From contig NZ_QPIG01000005.1 of assembly GCF_003337215.1 (NCBI RefSeq), forward strand, positions 180,468 to 244,467: a stretch of 64,000 nucleotides of DNA, given 5' to 3'. Shown here piece after piece: positions 29,128 through 38,612 of this stretch. The stretch is from Oceanihabitans sediminis. GTDB taxonomy: Bacteria > Bacteroidota > Bacteroidia > Flavobacteriales > Flavobacteriaceae. Each line of letters opens with the position of its first letter. Positions within the stretch are counted from its first letter, which is position 1. Made by a program: the position numbers and the translations under genes. A model generated the notes under the pieces. That model saw nothing but the letters and a program-made list of their open reading frames with translations, was not told the origin of the DNA and did not search any database.

Positions 29128-29832
29128 ATGGAATCAGAATTAAATGTATTATTAATGGCCGCTATATCCATTAGCGTGCTTCACACCTTAACAGGACCAG
29201 ATCATTACATCCCTTTTATAGCTATAGGAAAAGCGAAGAACTGGAGCCTCAGACGCACTATTTTTTGGACCGTCGTTTGTGGTACTGGCCATGTCATGAG
29301 TTCCGTTTTCTTGGCTTTAGGAGGTGTGGCACTAGGATTTTCTTTAAACAAACTGACGTGGTTTGAAGAAGTGAGAGGTGGTTGGGCTGCCTGGGCATTA
29401 TTCCTTTTTGGCATTGTCTTTCTATTAATTGGATTGTTTCAAGTCTACAGAAATAAAAAACACAAACATTTTGACGTGTATGATAGTGGCGATGTATATG
29501 TCTATGAGCATAAACACGGTCAGGGACCTGTCATGCCCACAGAACGACGCAAAGTTACGCCATGGGTCATGTTCATCATCTTTTTGTTAGGGCCATGTGA
29601 ACCTATGATTCCCCTACTTACTTATCCTGCCATTATGGATTCTACTTACGGCATATATCTAATTACTGGGGTCTTTTTATTCTTCACCTTATTAATGATG
29701 GTAATGATGGTGGTTTTGGGACATTATGGATTTAAGCTAATAAAAACAGATTTCTTCGAGAAATATATGACTGCCATTGCAGGTGCAACGATCGCCATCT
29801 GTGGTGCAGGAATGATTTTCTTAGGTTGGTAA
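29128..29832 (+). CDS. NicO/UreH-like putative nickel permease
   Basis: A 234-residue membrane protein with about six helices. The first helix carries HTLTGPDHY, matching the H-x4-D type motif of nickel/cobalt permeases. A second polar motif, GTGHVMSS, is in helix 2, and LLGPCEPMIPLL is in helix 4. A His-rich cytoplasmic loop (NKKHKHFDVYD, EHKHGQG) could bind metal. As the last urease-operon gene, it most likely supplies nickel. Terminated by the strong hairpin at 29853-29884. Confidence 0.75.
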   Translation: MESELNVLLMAAISISVLHTLTGPDHYIPFIAIGKAKNWSLRRTIFWTVVCGTGHVMSSVFLALGGVALGFSLNKLTWFEEVRGGWAAWALFLFGIVFLLIGLFQVYRNKKHKHFDVYDSGDVYVYEHKHGQGPVMPTERRKVTPWVMFIIFLLGPCEPMIPLLTYPAIMDSTYGIYLITGVFLFFTLLMMVMMVVLGHYGFKLIKTDFFEKYMTAIAGATIAICGAGMIFLGW

Positions 29833-29847
29833 GAACCAACTTCATTG

Positions 29848-29905
29848 AAACAACAAAACCCCAGCATCTGCTGGGGTTTTGTATTATAAACTTATCTGAT
29901 CAAGT
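29848..29905. repeat. Right copy of urease-flanking repeat
   Basis: This copy keeps an intact terminator and is followed directly by the aldehyde dehydrogenase stop codon on the other strand. See the left copy at 23425-23478; the two bracket the entire urease operon. Confidence 0.75.
29853..29884. terminator. Bidirectional rho-independent terminator
   Basis: AAAACCCCAGCA and TGCTGGGGTTTT form a 12-bp perfect stem with a loop of about one to two bases (TC region). It is followed by Ts on the plus strand and preceded by As, so it can end both the urease operon and the convergent aldehyde dehydrogenase gene. Confidence 0.88.
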
Positions 29906-29910
29906 TTTGA

Positions 29911-31413
29911 CTAAAAGAAGCCCATAGGTTTCTTGTCGTAAGAGATCAACATGTTTTTTACAACACGGTAATGATCTAAAGCCATTTTATGGTTTTCACG
30001 ACCAAATCCTGATTCTTTCACACCACCAAAAGGAGCGTGAGCAGGATACGTATGGTATTGGTTTACCCAAACTCTACCCGCTTGGATAGCACGTGGAACT
30101 TGGAACAATTCGTGAGCGTCACGAGACCAAACACCTGCACCTAATCCGTAAGGCGTATCGTTTGCGATGGCGATAGCTTCTTCAGTAGAACGGAATGTTG
30201 TTAAAGCTACTACTGGGCCAAAAATTTCTTCTTGGAATACACGCATGTTGTTATCCCCTTTTAATACGGTTGGTTGGATGTAATATCCTTCTGAAAGTTC
30301 CCCTTCGTAGTTACCAGCGTCACCACCAGCTAATACCTCAGCACCTTCTTCTTTACCAATATTAATATAACTTAATATCTTGTCATATTGTGCTTTAGAA
30401 ACCTGTGATCCAATCATTGTTTCAGGATCTAATGGATTTCCTGTTTTGATTTTTCTCAAACGTTCTTGCATTCTTACGATGAAATCGTCAGCAATGTCTT
30501 CGTGTACTAAAATACGCGTTGGTGCCGTACAAATCTCACCTTGGTTAAGAGCGAACATTAACGCGCCTTCAATAGCTTTGCTATAGAATTCATCGTCTTG
30601 ATCGGCTACCGATGGGAAGAAAATGTTAGGAGACTTTCCACCTAATTCCATAGTTACAGGAATAATGTTTTCTGCTGCATTATGTAATACTTTACGACCT
30701 GTTTCAGTAGAACCAGTGAAAGAAAGTTTAGCAATACGCTTAGAGGTAGCTAATGCTGCTCCTGCTTCTGCACCAAAACCAGTTACGATGTTTAATACAC
30801 CTGCTGGTAAAATGTCACCAATTAGCTCCATTAATGCCATAACACTTGTTGGTGTCTGTTCTGCTGGTTTTACAACCGCTGTACAACCTGCTGCTAAAGC
30901 TGGAGCTATTTTCCAAGCTAACATTAACATTGGGAAGTTCCAAGGAATGATTTCACCTACAACACCTACAGGCTCGTTTAATACGATACTTACAGTGTCC
31001 TTATCGTGCTCTGAAATGGTTCCTTCGTCTGCACGGATAACACCTGCGAAATAACGGAAGTGATCAATACAGTAAGGGATATCTGCTGCACGAGATTCAC
31101 GGATTGGTTTACCGTTGTCTATTGTTTCTAATGTTGCTAAATATTCGAAGTTATCTTCCATTACTTGAGCAATTTTCAATAACGCATTACTACGTTCTGT
31201 AGCTGAAGATGTACTCCAAGATGGAAACGCTTCGTGAGCTGCGTCTAGTGCAAGATCAATATCTTCTTGAGTTGAACGTGCTGCTTGCGTGAATACTTTA
31301 CCGTCTACTGGAGATACGTTATCGAAGTACTGCCCTTTTACAGGTGCCACGAACTTACCGCCAATAAAGTTCCCGTATCTTTCTTTGAATACAGGTTTTG
31401 TTACATTTGCCAT
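29911..31413 (-). CDS. NAD-dependent aldehyde dehydrogenase
   Basis: A 500-residue class 3-type/ExaC-AldB-like aldehyde dehydrogenase. Catalytic Cys295 (NQGEICTAP), general base Glu256 (MELGGKSPN), Asn159 (PWNFP) and the cofactor motif FTGSTETGR are present. It oxidises aldehydes to acids; by similarity to AldB/ExaC an acetaldehyde-type substrate is likely. It is expressed from its own promoter. The AraC regulator upstream on the same strand is a likely activator. Confidence 0.9.
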   Translation of the reverse strand: MANVTKPVFKERYGNFIGGKFVAPVKGQYFDNVSPVDGKVFTQAARSTQEDIDLALDAAHEAFPSWSTSSATERSNALLKIAQVMEDNFEYLATLETIDNGKPIRESRAADIPYCIDHFRYFAGVIRADEGTISEHDKDTVSIVLNEPVGVVGEIIPWNFPMLMLAWKIAPALAAGCTAVVKPAEQTPTSVMALMELIGDILPAGVLNIVTGFGAEAGAALATSKRIAKLSFTGSTETGRKVLHNAAENIIPVTMELGGKSPNIFFPSVADQDDEFYSKAIEGALMFALNQGEICTAPTRILVHEDIADDFIVRMQERLRKIKTGNPLDPETMIGSQVSKAQYDKILSYINIGKEEGAEVLAGGDAGNYEGELSEGYYIQPTVLKGDNNMRVFQEEIFGPVVALTTFRSTEEAIAIANDTPYGLGAGVWSRDAHELFQVPRAIQAGRVWVNQYHTYPAHAPFGGVKESGFGRENHKMALDHYRVVKNMLISYDKKPMGFF

Positions 31414-31481
31414 AATTATATAGTTTTAATTTTAATTCTTGATTTATGCTTGCTAAAAACAAGCGCTGTGTAATTACACTG

Positions 31482-31489
31482 CAAATGTA
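31482..31489 (-). promoter_or_regulatory. Candidate -7 element for aldehyde dehydrogenase
   Basis: On the minus strand it reads TACATTTG, fitting TAnnTTTG, about 70 bp upstream of the aldehyde dehydrogenase start. A matching -33 box was not found. Confidence 0.4.
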
Positions 31490-31625
31490 GGTCGGCTTCT
31501 CTCCTTTCTATTTATTGATACGGTTCAATAACTTATGAAAAAAGTTCAATGTGAGTAATTTTGATAATCAACTAAGCAGAAAGACGTTTTACTGGTTGAT
31601 TATCAGTAATTTAAATTCAAATATA

Positions 31626-32465
31626 TTAATTCGAAATATCTGTTGGACTAATTCCAAACTTATTTTTAAAGGCTACACTAAAGTTAGAAAGGTTGTTATA
31701 ACCTATATCTAAATAAATATCTGAGGCTTTCAAGTCACCTCCTTCTAATAACTCTTTGGCTTTCTGTAAGCGCTTATCTTTTAACCATTTTCCTGGAGCT
31801 GTATGATATTCTGTTGTAAAATGCCGTTTGAAAGTAGATAAACTCATATTACACAAAAAGGCAATTTCTTCTAATTTTAAATTAGAATGCACATTACTTT
31901 CTACAATTTTTTTAAATGGCGATACTTCTTTTGAGATTAAAGAATGTAAGTAATATTCAAATTTAGAGCCATATTTATTTAAGAGATACAGCATAATTTC
32001 TTCAAACTTCAAAACCAATAAAGCATCACTAAAACTTTGGTTTGTAAAGGTTGTAGAAGACAAGGAGCTTATAAAAGAAGCAATATATGCATCATTTTCA
32101 ATTACAAAATACGGTATTTCTTCCTGATACGGTTTAGAGTTATTTGTGTACTTTTTCAAAAAGTCCCTTAATTTTTTTTCAGAAAAGAAAAAGAGCTTAC
32201 AATAGTAAATCGCTTCCATATCCAATAATTCTGTCCATAGCCAATTTCCTTTTTTAAGCAATAAGGATTGTTCTTTATTCACCGCAATAGAAGTATCTGC
32301 AAAATGCACCTGCTTTTTTCCTACTTGTAGAAAGCTAAACATATTCATACTAAGATTGACTTTACTTTTCACCACATCATTGGTCATTTTAAAGTCGTAA
32401 ACAAATATATCTTTCGGCTCTTTTGACTCCTCTAAGTAAATTTCAGGTATGTTTTCTATGGGCAT
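31626..32465 (-). CDS. AraC family transcriptional regulator
   Basis: A 279-residue regulator with an N-terminal cupin-like sensor portion and a C-terminal AraC DNA-binding domain (about 175-279): NLKLEEIAFLCNMSLSTFKRHF, GKWLKDKRLQKAKELL and SDIYLDIGYNNLSNFSVAFKNKFGISP. It sits immediately upstream of the aldehyde dehydrogenase on the same strand with a 212-bp gap holding a promoter. It probably controls that gene; the inducer is unknown. Confidence 0.82.
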   Translation of the reverse strand: MPIENIPEIYLEESKEPKDIFVYDFKMTNDVVKSKVNLSMNMFSFLQVGKKQVHFADTSIAVNKEQSLLLKKGNWLWTELLDMEAIYYCKLFFFSEKKLRDFLKKYTNNSKPYQEEIPYFVIENDAYIASFISSLSSTTFTNQSFSDALLVLKFEEIMLYLLNKYGSKFEYYLHSLISKEVSPFKKIVESNVHSNLKLEEIAFLCNMSLSTFKRHFTTEYHTAPGKWLKDKRLQKAKELLEGGDLKASDIYLDIGYNNLSNFSVAFKNKFGISPTDISN

Positions 32466-32612
32466 CTAAAGTGGTATTTGGCTTGCAAGTTACGAATTTG
32501 ACACTAGTTTTTCTTCTAAAATACAAGCAAAGAATGCACTATAATTAGTATGCATTCTGTAATCGCAATAAACAGAATGACGAAATCAGTCTACAAATAG
32601 TATAAGTATTAA

Positions 32613-33887
32613 CTACTCTATGTTCCTTTTACTAGGCTTTATAATCATTCTAAAGTATTGGTCTTTATAAACATAATAACCCAACCAATTATATAAGGTT
32701 CTTGTTTTATTCTTGAAGTTTACTAGCCCCATGATATGCACAAAAATCCAGATTAACCAAGCTATAAATCCTTTCAAGAAATATTTATGTTTCGGAAAAT
32801 CCATTACAGCCTTATTCCTTCCAATGATAGCCAAAGAACCTTTATCCTTATAACTAAAAGGCTTCCACGCAGCTTCATTTTTCAATAAGTTTTCTGCCAA
32901 ATTTTTAGCTTGCTGAATTGCAGGCTGAGCAAGTTGCGGGTGACCATGCGGGTAGTTTTTATCGCCTTCCATAATAGCACAATCTCCTAATGCGTAGATG
33001 TTTTTAGTAGCATGTACTAGGTTAAAAGAATTTGTTTTCATTCTTCTACCGCGACCAAAACTATTTTCAGGAAAACCTTTAAATACTTTTGCTACAACAC
33101 CGGCAGACCAAATAAGGTTTTTGGAAGAAAGCTTTTCGCCATTAGACAAGGTTACCATATCCCCGTCAAAATCTTCAACAATGGTATTCATGATAAGGTT
33201 AACACCAAGTTTAGATAACTGTTTGCTAGTGTATTCTTGAGCCTTATCAGACATGGCAGATAGCACCGATTTTTGACCGTCGATTAGATAGATTTTTCCC
33301 AGCCCTTTTTCCTCTAACTCCGGATAGTCTTTTTGGATTACAGAGGTACTTATTTCTGATAAAATACCAGATAACTCCACACCTGTTGGTCCTGCTCCTG
33401 CTATAACAAAACTTAGGTACTTTCTTCGTTCTTCTGCATCTGAAATTCTTGTAGCAAGATCTAATCGGGTTAAAATAGTATTTCGTAAGGATAAAGCATC
33501 ACTTATGGTTTTCATTGGTAAACATTTTTCTTCAATATTTTTATTACCAAAGAAATTGGTTTCCGTACCCGTTGCCATAACTAGAATATCATAGCTCAAC
33601 TCCCCATTGCTTAATAGAATCCTATTTTCTTCTGGAACAACCTCTTGAAGCGAACCAAGTCTAAAACGTACATTTTTTAAATCGCGTAGAACTTTACGAT
33701 ACGGATAACTAATTGCCGAAGGCTCCATAAAACCACTAGAAACCTGATAGATTAAAGGTGGAAAAAAATTATAGTTATTACTATCTACTAATACGATATC
33801 GTATTTATCGGAATTCCCTAATTGTTTAATCAACTCTAAACCAGCAAATCCGCCACCAACAACAATAATTTTTTTTCTTGAAACCAT
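32613..33887 (-). CDS. Type II NADH dehydrogenase (NAD(P)/FAD-dependent oxidoreductase)
   Basis: I take the ATG at 33887 (MVSRKKIIVVGGGFAGLEL); the 18 residues before it are hydrophobic and would precede the FAD motif unusually. The protein has about 424 residues. Motifs include the FAD-binding GGGFAG, the NADH-binding GAGPTGVELSG, and ALGDCA, the second FAD contact. The C-terminal hydrophobic segment (FLKGFIAWLIWIFVHIMGLV) suggests membrane association, as in NDH-2. It passes electrons from NADH to quinone without pumping protons. Confidence 0.85.
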   Translation of the reverse strand: MVSRKKIIVVGGGFAGLELIKQLGNSDKYDIVLVDSNNYNFFPPLIYQVSSGFMEPSAISYPYRKVLRDLKNVRFRLGSLQEVVPEENRILLSNGELSYDILVMATGTETNFFGNKNIEEKCLPMKTISDALSLRNTILTRLDLATRISDAEERRKYLSFVIAGAGPTGVELSGILSEISTSVIQKDYPELEEKGLGKIYLIDGQKSVLSAMSDKAQEYTSKQLSKLGVNLIMNTIVEDFDGDMVTLSNGEKLSSKNLIWSAGVVAKVFKGFPENSFGRGRRMKTNSFNLVHATKNIYALGDCAIMEGDKNYPHGHPQLAQPAIQQAKNLAENLLKNEAAWKPFSYKDKGSLAIIGRNKAVMDFPKHKYFLKGFIAWLIWIFVHIMGLVNFKNKTRTLYNWLGYYVYKDQYFRMIIKPSKRNIE

Positions 33888-34057
33888 AAGATACTGCACT
33901 ATTTTATGACTACAAAAGTAAGTAGTTAAAACAAAAAACACCTAAGCAGGTTTAAGAAAATTTTAACTTTTTATCCATCTGCTTAAAAAACAACTTGTAA
34001 GCAAGACAAAACCACTTTACTTAATCAAGGATCATTTACACATTACTTATTATGGTA

Positions 34058-34852
34058 TTATTTTACATACCATTCATAATTAGGGTAGCTTTCAAAATTT
34101 TTTATTACCAAAACACCACTTCTCATTGCTATATATAAATCCTTATTTTTAATAAAGGCGCTTGTAGGATACAAAGCACCCCAATAAAATGGAGACTGCA
34201 ATATCTGTTTTATTATAAGATCTTTATCTATTTTCAAAACATACTGGCTTGTAATTATATAAAGAAACGTACCGTGAACGAAACTTATAGTTGGTGACTC
34301 TATTAGTTTACTAATATTTTTATATTGCCATTTTCCTTGATCATAAACAACTTCAATAATATTTCCAGTATTTAATCCTTTATATGGGTAGCCTCTAGTT
34401 GCATATATTTTATTATGAAATTCAAATATTTTTAAAATATTTTTATTTGTGTAGCCATAAATATGCTCAGGATCTTCAATTATTTCTTCTACCTCATAAC
34501 TATAATCATTGTGTAGTGATACAAAATACAGTCCTCCACTTAGATAACTACCTTTTTCACCTATCAAATAGCCATTATATATGCTCTTTATATAATTTTT
34601 CCCCTTTACTATTCCTTTAATACTATCCATAGGAAATGCTAATACATCTCCTAATATTCGTTCATAGGTATTTTGAACAATATGCACACTATCATCTCGA
34701 ATAACAAAAGACCAATGGGCATCTGACTTGTTTGTTTGAGACAATCTTTCCCCAATAGGGATAGAATCCTTTTTCCACTTACTTAGATCAATTTCCTGAC
34801 CCTGAACTAAATAAAAAGGTGTTAGAAATATAAAAAGAAATAAATTTCTCAT
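34058..34852 (-). CDS. Secreted protein, beta-propeller-like, unknown
   Basis: A 264-residue protein with a signal peptide (1-18, ending LVQGQ). Repeated beta-strand pairs (GGLYFVSLHNDYSYEV, NKIYATRGYPYKG, GTFLYIITSQYVLKI, DLYIAMRSGVLVI) suggest a propeller fold. No family is recognised, and there is no T9SS domain. It lies alone between the NDH-2 gene and a long spacer. Confidence 0.55.
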   Translation of the reverse strand: MRNLFLFIFLTPFYLVQGQEIDLSKWKKDSIPIGERLSQTNKSDAHWSFVIRDDSVHIVQNTYERILGDVLAFPMDSIKGIVKGKNYIKSIYNGYLIGEKGSYLSGGLYFVSLHNDYSYEVEEIIEDPEHIYGYTNKNILKIFEFHNKIYATRGYPYKGLNTGNIIEVVYDQGKWQYKNISKLIESPTISFVHGTFLYIITSQYVLKIDKDLIIKQILQSPFYWGALYPTSAFIKNKDLYIAMRSGVLVIKNFESYPNYEWYVK

Positions 34853-35290
34853 AGTAAGAGTAAATGACTTTTAATAGTGTAGTCTCTTGGTTTTAATATT
34901 TTTATTTGTAGCAAAAACCAAATAATAAATATATAAAAAGGATACGTATCCAGAATTACACAAGCAATTAATTTTATTTTAACCTTATCCAGTTTTATTT
35001 ATACATTATACTTGTTATTTTTAAAAAATCTGTTATAAAATAACTCTAAGACATAACTAGTTCACAAATAGATTATTAGACTATCAAAAACACTTTCAAA
35101 AGTATAAATTTTAAGCCATAACAATCCAGTCTAAAAACACTCTAAACACTTTCCAACAGTAACCTAAAACAAAAATATCTAATATTATTTGTAACAAAAA
35201 ATACTAATGCTAAACCTAACAACACGTAAGACCATTTCTAACAATTTACAATATATTTGTGTCTATTGTTAACTAATTAAAAATTAAACT
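34853..35290. other. AT-rich divergent spacer
   Basis: About 440 bp upstream of the T9SS protein, very AT-rich. Only a TATATTTG element (35252) stood out. Confidence 0.4.
35252..35259 (+). promoter_or_regulatory. Candidate -7 element for the T9SS protein
   Basis: TATATTTG lies 31 bp upstream of the ATG at 35291 and matches TAnnTTTG. The -33 box is unclear. Confidence 0.45.
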
Positions 35291-36212
35291 ATGAAAAAAA
35301 ATTACTTTTCACTTTTTGCCGCATGCTTAACTAGTGTGTCTTTTCTCTGCGCTCAAAACAACACCATTTCCTTTGAAACAGAGGAAAGCTATGTGCTAGG
35401 AGACATAAACCAACAACAAGGATGGACTACAACTAGTCTTGGAGGTGGACAGTTTACAGATCTGCAAATTGTTACTGATGAAAGAGCAAAAAACAGGCCT
35501 AAACTCTTTACGAATTATTAATAATCCAAATATTGCTTCGCAACCATTTCCCGTTATGGGGGCATTCCGTGTTTTAGACAATCCTTTAGATAAAACAAAC
35601 TTCTCTCTTGCTTATAGCATTAGCATAGACAGTTACCCTGGTGGAAACTCTTCAATCTTTGCTTTGGAATGTGGTAGTATTGTAGATAATGCACTAGTAT
35701 TAGAAATCTACTTTAGCTACGATGGTAGTATCAAAATTTTAGAAAATAATGGTACAGACTTTACAGTGACTAATGTTGGAACTTGGAATAGAAATACCTG
35801 GTATGATGTTAGAGTAACAGGCGAAGGAAATGATATACGTTACTATTTAAACGGAACGCTTGTGCATACTGGTCAATTATTATACAATATTGATGAAATT
35901 CGATTTGCTCATGACAACTACTCTGGTGCTGCATTTATTGATGATGTAAATATAAATTACGACGCCCTAAGCGTACAAGATAATGTGCAAAACACTTGGA
36001 CAATTCACCCAAACCCAGTGAAAGACATCTTAAACTTAAAAGGCTTAACTAATCTAGAAAGTTATGCTGTTTATGATATATCTGGAAGAAAATTAGAAGA
36101 AGCATTTCACAACACGAAACAAATAGATCTAAGCCACTTAAACACTGGTGTATATTTATTACAGTTAAAAACAGATAAAGGACAAGTTACTAAGAAGTTT
36201 ATTAAAAACTAA
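35291..36212 (+). pseudogene. T9SS-secreted LamG-like protein broken by a frameshift
   Basis: The first frame begins MKKNYFSLFAACLTSVSFLC with a signal peptide and stops at 35521. The sequence then continues in another frame to 36212. The switch lies at a run of six As (35488-35493): with five As the protein would read DERAKTGLNSLRIINNP. The rest has a concanavalin/LamG-like part and an intact T9SS sorting domain (WTIHPNPVKDILNL, YDISGRKL, GVYLLQLKTDKGQ, ending KKFIKN). A one-base error, a phase-variable switch or a real null mutation are all possible. Confidence 0.8.
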
Positions 36213-36238
36213 TTACTTCTTTTTTTAAACCAATAATG

Positions 36239-36275
36239 AAGCGGGATTTCCTAATAGATTTCCCGCTTTTTCTTT
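36239..36275. terminator. Rho-independent terminator, possibly bidirectional
   Basis: GCGGGA-TTTCC and GGAAAT-CCCGC pair around a TAATAGA loop region, followed by Ts on the plus strand. It ends the T9SS gene and faces the DUF1428 gene. Confidence 0.75.
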
Positions 36276-36492
36276 CTTACTTATTATGCATTTTGTAGCA
36301 CAACATATTGACTTTATATTTATAATTTTTATGAAGCCAATAACCTACTCTAACACGCTTCAACCGAGCAATTAATGCTACAGGTATTTGTTATTGTTAT
36401 TATAAAACTTAGCAACAAACTTCTCTAAACCTATGCTTACTCGATGAAAAATATAGTTTTCTTCTGTTCCTGTAAATAAACTATTCGTTCGA

Positions 36493-36861
36493 TTACTCTA
36501 AAGGTTGAAATCCTCCATAAACCATTCTACTGCCGTCAAATATTAACTTTTTAGTATCCAATAAGGGAGCGACTAACTTTGCCATTCTTGAGTCTTCAGG
36601 TACCTTTATATTTGCTGAGTCACGAATTTCTTTTGAAGGAAAAAGCACCCAACCAAATATAATAACCTCATCCTCTTTTACTTCTACCACTTCTACAAAC
36701 GATTTGGTGCCTTCTAAACATAAATCGTCACCAATAAATTCGCAGTAATCTATTGCTCCATATTCTTTCCATATTTCAGCTATTTTTCGGGAAGCATTTT
36801 TATATTCATCCAAATACTTTCTAGGGACCGGAAGAACGAAGCCGTCTATATAATTTTCCAT
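36493..36861 (-). CDS. DUF1428 family protein
   Basis: A 122-residue protein of the usual family length, beginning MENYIDGFVLPVPRKYLDEY with WKEYGAIDYCEFIGDD and the family-typical MVYGGF near the end. It is a dimeric ferredoxin-like fold of unknown function that is often found near VOC and SRPBCC genes, as here. Start of a six-gene minus-strand cluster with variable spacing. Confidence 0.85.
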   Translation of the reverse strand: MENYIDGFVLPVPRKYLDEYKNASRKIAEIWKEYGAIDYCEFIGDDLCLEGTKSFVEVVEVKEDEVIIFGWVLFPSKEIRDSANIKVPEDSRMAKLVAPLLDTKKLIFDGSRMVYGGFQPLE

Positions 36862-36968
36862 ATTTGCAAGGTGCTAGGTTTAAATGTAAAGTAACTTAGA
36901 AATTATTACTTCTTGTGACACTTCCATGTATAGCTAATTTTCTTTTAATTCATGTTAAATATAACCTA

Positions 36969-37331
36969 CTAAAACAAGCCATTTTCATTAGGACTTTGCA
37001 CATCTATCACCTGCCCTAAGTCCCAAAGTTCAACTATTTTAGAATCTTCGAATCTAAAGATATGTACTACTGCAATTTCCATATCCTGTTTTTTCACTAG
37101 GGCGTGTGTAATAACGGTATCTTTGTCTACGTACGATTTTTTCACTTCCAAAAATTCATTCGGACTAGTTTCGTGCGCTTCAATCATTGCGGTTTGCAAA
37201 GCATCTCTAGTGCCTTTGAAGTATGGATTGTGATGAATAAAATTTGCCGCTACATAATTGCTGAAACCTTCATGTACTTTTCCGCTGCTCACTAATTGTA
37301 GGAAATCTTGTGCTATCTCTTGGATGCTCAT
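36969..37331 (-). CDS. SnoaL/NTF2-like protein
   Basis: A 120-residue single-domain protein with the NTF2-like pattern (FIHHNPYFKGTRDAL, ITHALVKKQDMEIAVVHIFRFEDSKIVELWDLGQ). Usually a small binding or polyketide-cyclase-type fold. There is a 5-bp gap to the DUF2200 gene. Function not known. Confidence 0.78.
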   Translation of the reverse strand: MSIQEIAQDFLQLVSSGKVHEGFSNYVAANFIHHNPYFKGTRDALQTAMIEAHETSPNEFLEVKKSYVDKDTVITHALVKKQDMEIAVVHIFRFEDSKIVELWDLGQVIDVQSPNENGLF

Positions 37332-37336
37332 AGTGC

Positions 37337-37660
37337 TTAAGTTCTTAAAATTTTCTCCATTTTTCTACCCTTTGCTAATGCATCTACCAACTTATCTAGA
37401 TATCGTACGTTTCGGGTTAATGGGTTTTCAATTTCTTCTATGCGATAGCCACATATTACGCCTTTAACTAAAGGTGCATTAGGGTTTAAAGTTGCTTTTT
37501 CGAAAAAAGTTTCGAAGCTGACCTTCTCCTCTATCATGGTTTTTAAATCAGATTCGGTAAATCCGGTTAACCACTCTATTACTTGTAATAAATCTTCATT
37601 AGTTCTTCCTTTACTCTCCACCTTAGTTATATAATGCGGATATACCGAGGCAAATGTCAT
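37337..37660 (-). CDS. DUF2200 family protein
   Basis: A 107-residue protein with the family pattern VYPHYITKVESKGRT and EVIEWLTGF-like, plus VKGVICGYRIEEIENPLTR. Function unknown. It is packed between the NTF2-like gene (5 bp) and a membrane protein gene (46 bp). Confidence 0.82.
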   Translation of the reverse strand: MTFASVYPHYITKVESKGRTNEDLLQVIEWLTGFTESDLKTMIEEKVSFETFFEKATLNPNAPLVKGVICGYRIEEIENPLTRNVRYLDKLVDALAKGRKMEKILRT

Positions 37661-37706
37661 TTTTGCAATGCGATGGTTGTGCTCTGGGGTTGTTTGTATA
37701 TCTGTT

Positions 37707-38144
37707 TTATTTTAACCATTTTTTGTGAATACTGAAATGGGCAAACCATATTATTAAAACACCAAAAACCACCACCATAATTGGCATAGTAGCTGCTTGT
37801 CCTGGTCCATAAACTTCCATAGATTTTGTAAAAAACACATTGTGTATCATTTGCGGAATGATAGCACATAAGGATAAGATAAAGGCTAATTTTGCCCATT
37901 TTTTTCTTAGCACCAAGCCAATAGATCCTATAAAACCGCCAAATACAGCAATGGCAAAAATAATAGTAGTCCATAGCGGATAATCTCCATAAAGTTCTCT
38001 TTCTGCGTGTGGTAATTTGGCTAAAGCTTCCTCAGTAATAAAGGTATGTGCAAAAAAGGAAAGGACGCCCATGAAATTCCATAAAAGGAAAACAACTGCT
38101 ATCATCCAAAACCAAACGGGCACTTTTTGTTTATAATGTTCCAT
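37707..38144 (-). CDS. Four-helix hypothetical membrane protein
   Basis: A 145-residue protein with four transmembrane segments (about 12-30, 53-72, 80-98, 117-137), widely seen in Bacteroidota next to stress-type small genes. No catalytic motif. It lies 5 bp before the VOC gene stop, so it is probably co-transcribed with it. Confidence 0.7.
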   Translation of the reverse strand: MEHYKQKVPVWFWMIAVVFLLWNFMGVLSFFAHTFITEEALAKLPHAERELYGDYPLWTTIIFAIAVFGGFIGSIGLVLRKKWAKLAFILSLCAIIPQMIHNVFFTKSMEVYGPGQAATMPIMVVVFGVLIIWFAHFSIHKKWLK

Positions 38145-38149
38145 GTCTA

Positions 38150-38602
38150 TTATTCTTTTTGATTGTTTTCTTTTTGATTAGGGTCAAAGCTAATCATCCA
38201 GTTAATTCCAAATTGATCCGTAAACATTCCGAAATAAGAGTCCCAAAATGTTTTATTCATTGGCATCGCTACTTGTCCGTTTTTGGATAATTCGTCAAAT
38301 AACCTATCTGCTTCAGCTTTGGTATCGGTATTAATAGAAACGGCAAAGTTATTCCCTTCGGTTATCTTACTAGCCCATTCGCCTCCTGCATCACTCCCCA
38401 TTAAGGTCGTATTGCCTATTGGTAAGGATATATGCATAATATTATTAAGCTCTGATTCATCTACTTTACAGTTAGGGTCCTCTTGCGGCATATCTTTAAA
38501 CGTACCTACATAGGAGAATTCTGCACCGAATGCTGCTTTATAAAAATTAAAGGCTTCTTCGCAATTGCCTTTAAATGTTATGTATGTATTTACTGTTGTC
38601 AT
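38150..38602 (-). CDS. VOC family protein, PhnB-like
   Basis: A 150-residue PhnB-type vicinal-oxygen-chelate protein (TYITFKGNCEEAFNFYKAAFGAE, PIGNTTLMGSDA, FWDSYFGMFTDQFGINWMI). The family contains bleomycin-resistance and demethylubiquinone methyltransferase-like proteins; the real role is unknown. Part of the same cluster. Confidence 0.8.
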   Translation of the reverse strand: MTTVNTYITFKGNCEEAFNFYKAAFGAEFSYVGTFKDMPQEDPNCKVDESELNNIMHISLPIGNTTLMGSDAGGEWASKITEGNNFAVSINTDTKAEADRLFDELSKNGQVAMPMNKTFWDSYFGMFTDQFGINWMISFDPNQKENNQKE

Positions 38603-38612
38603 AATATAAGAT

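Noticed and set aside
37657..37974. Minus-strand frame opposite the 37707-38144 membrane protein
   Set aside because: It overlaps a clearly membrane-type gene in another frame of the same strand and is Cys/Tyr-rich without pattern.
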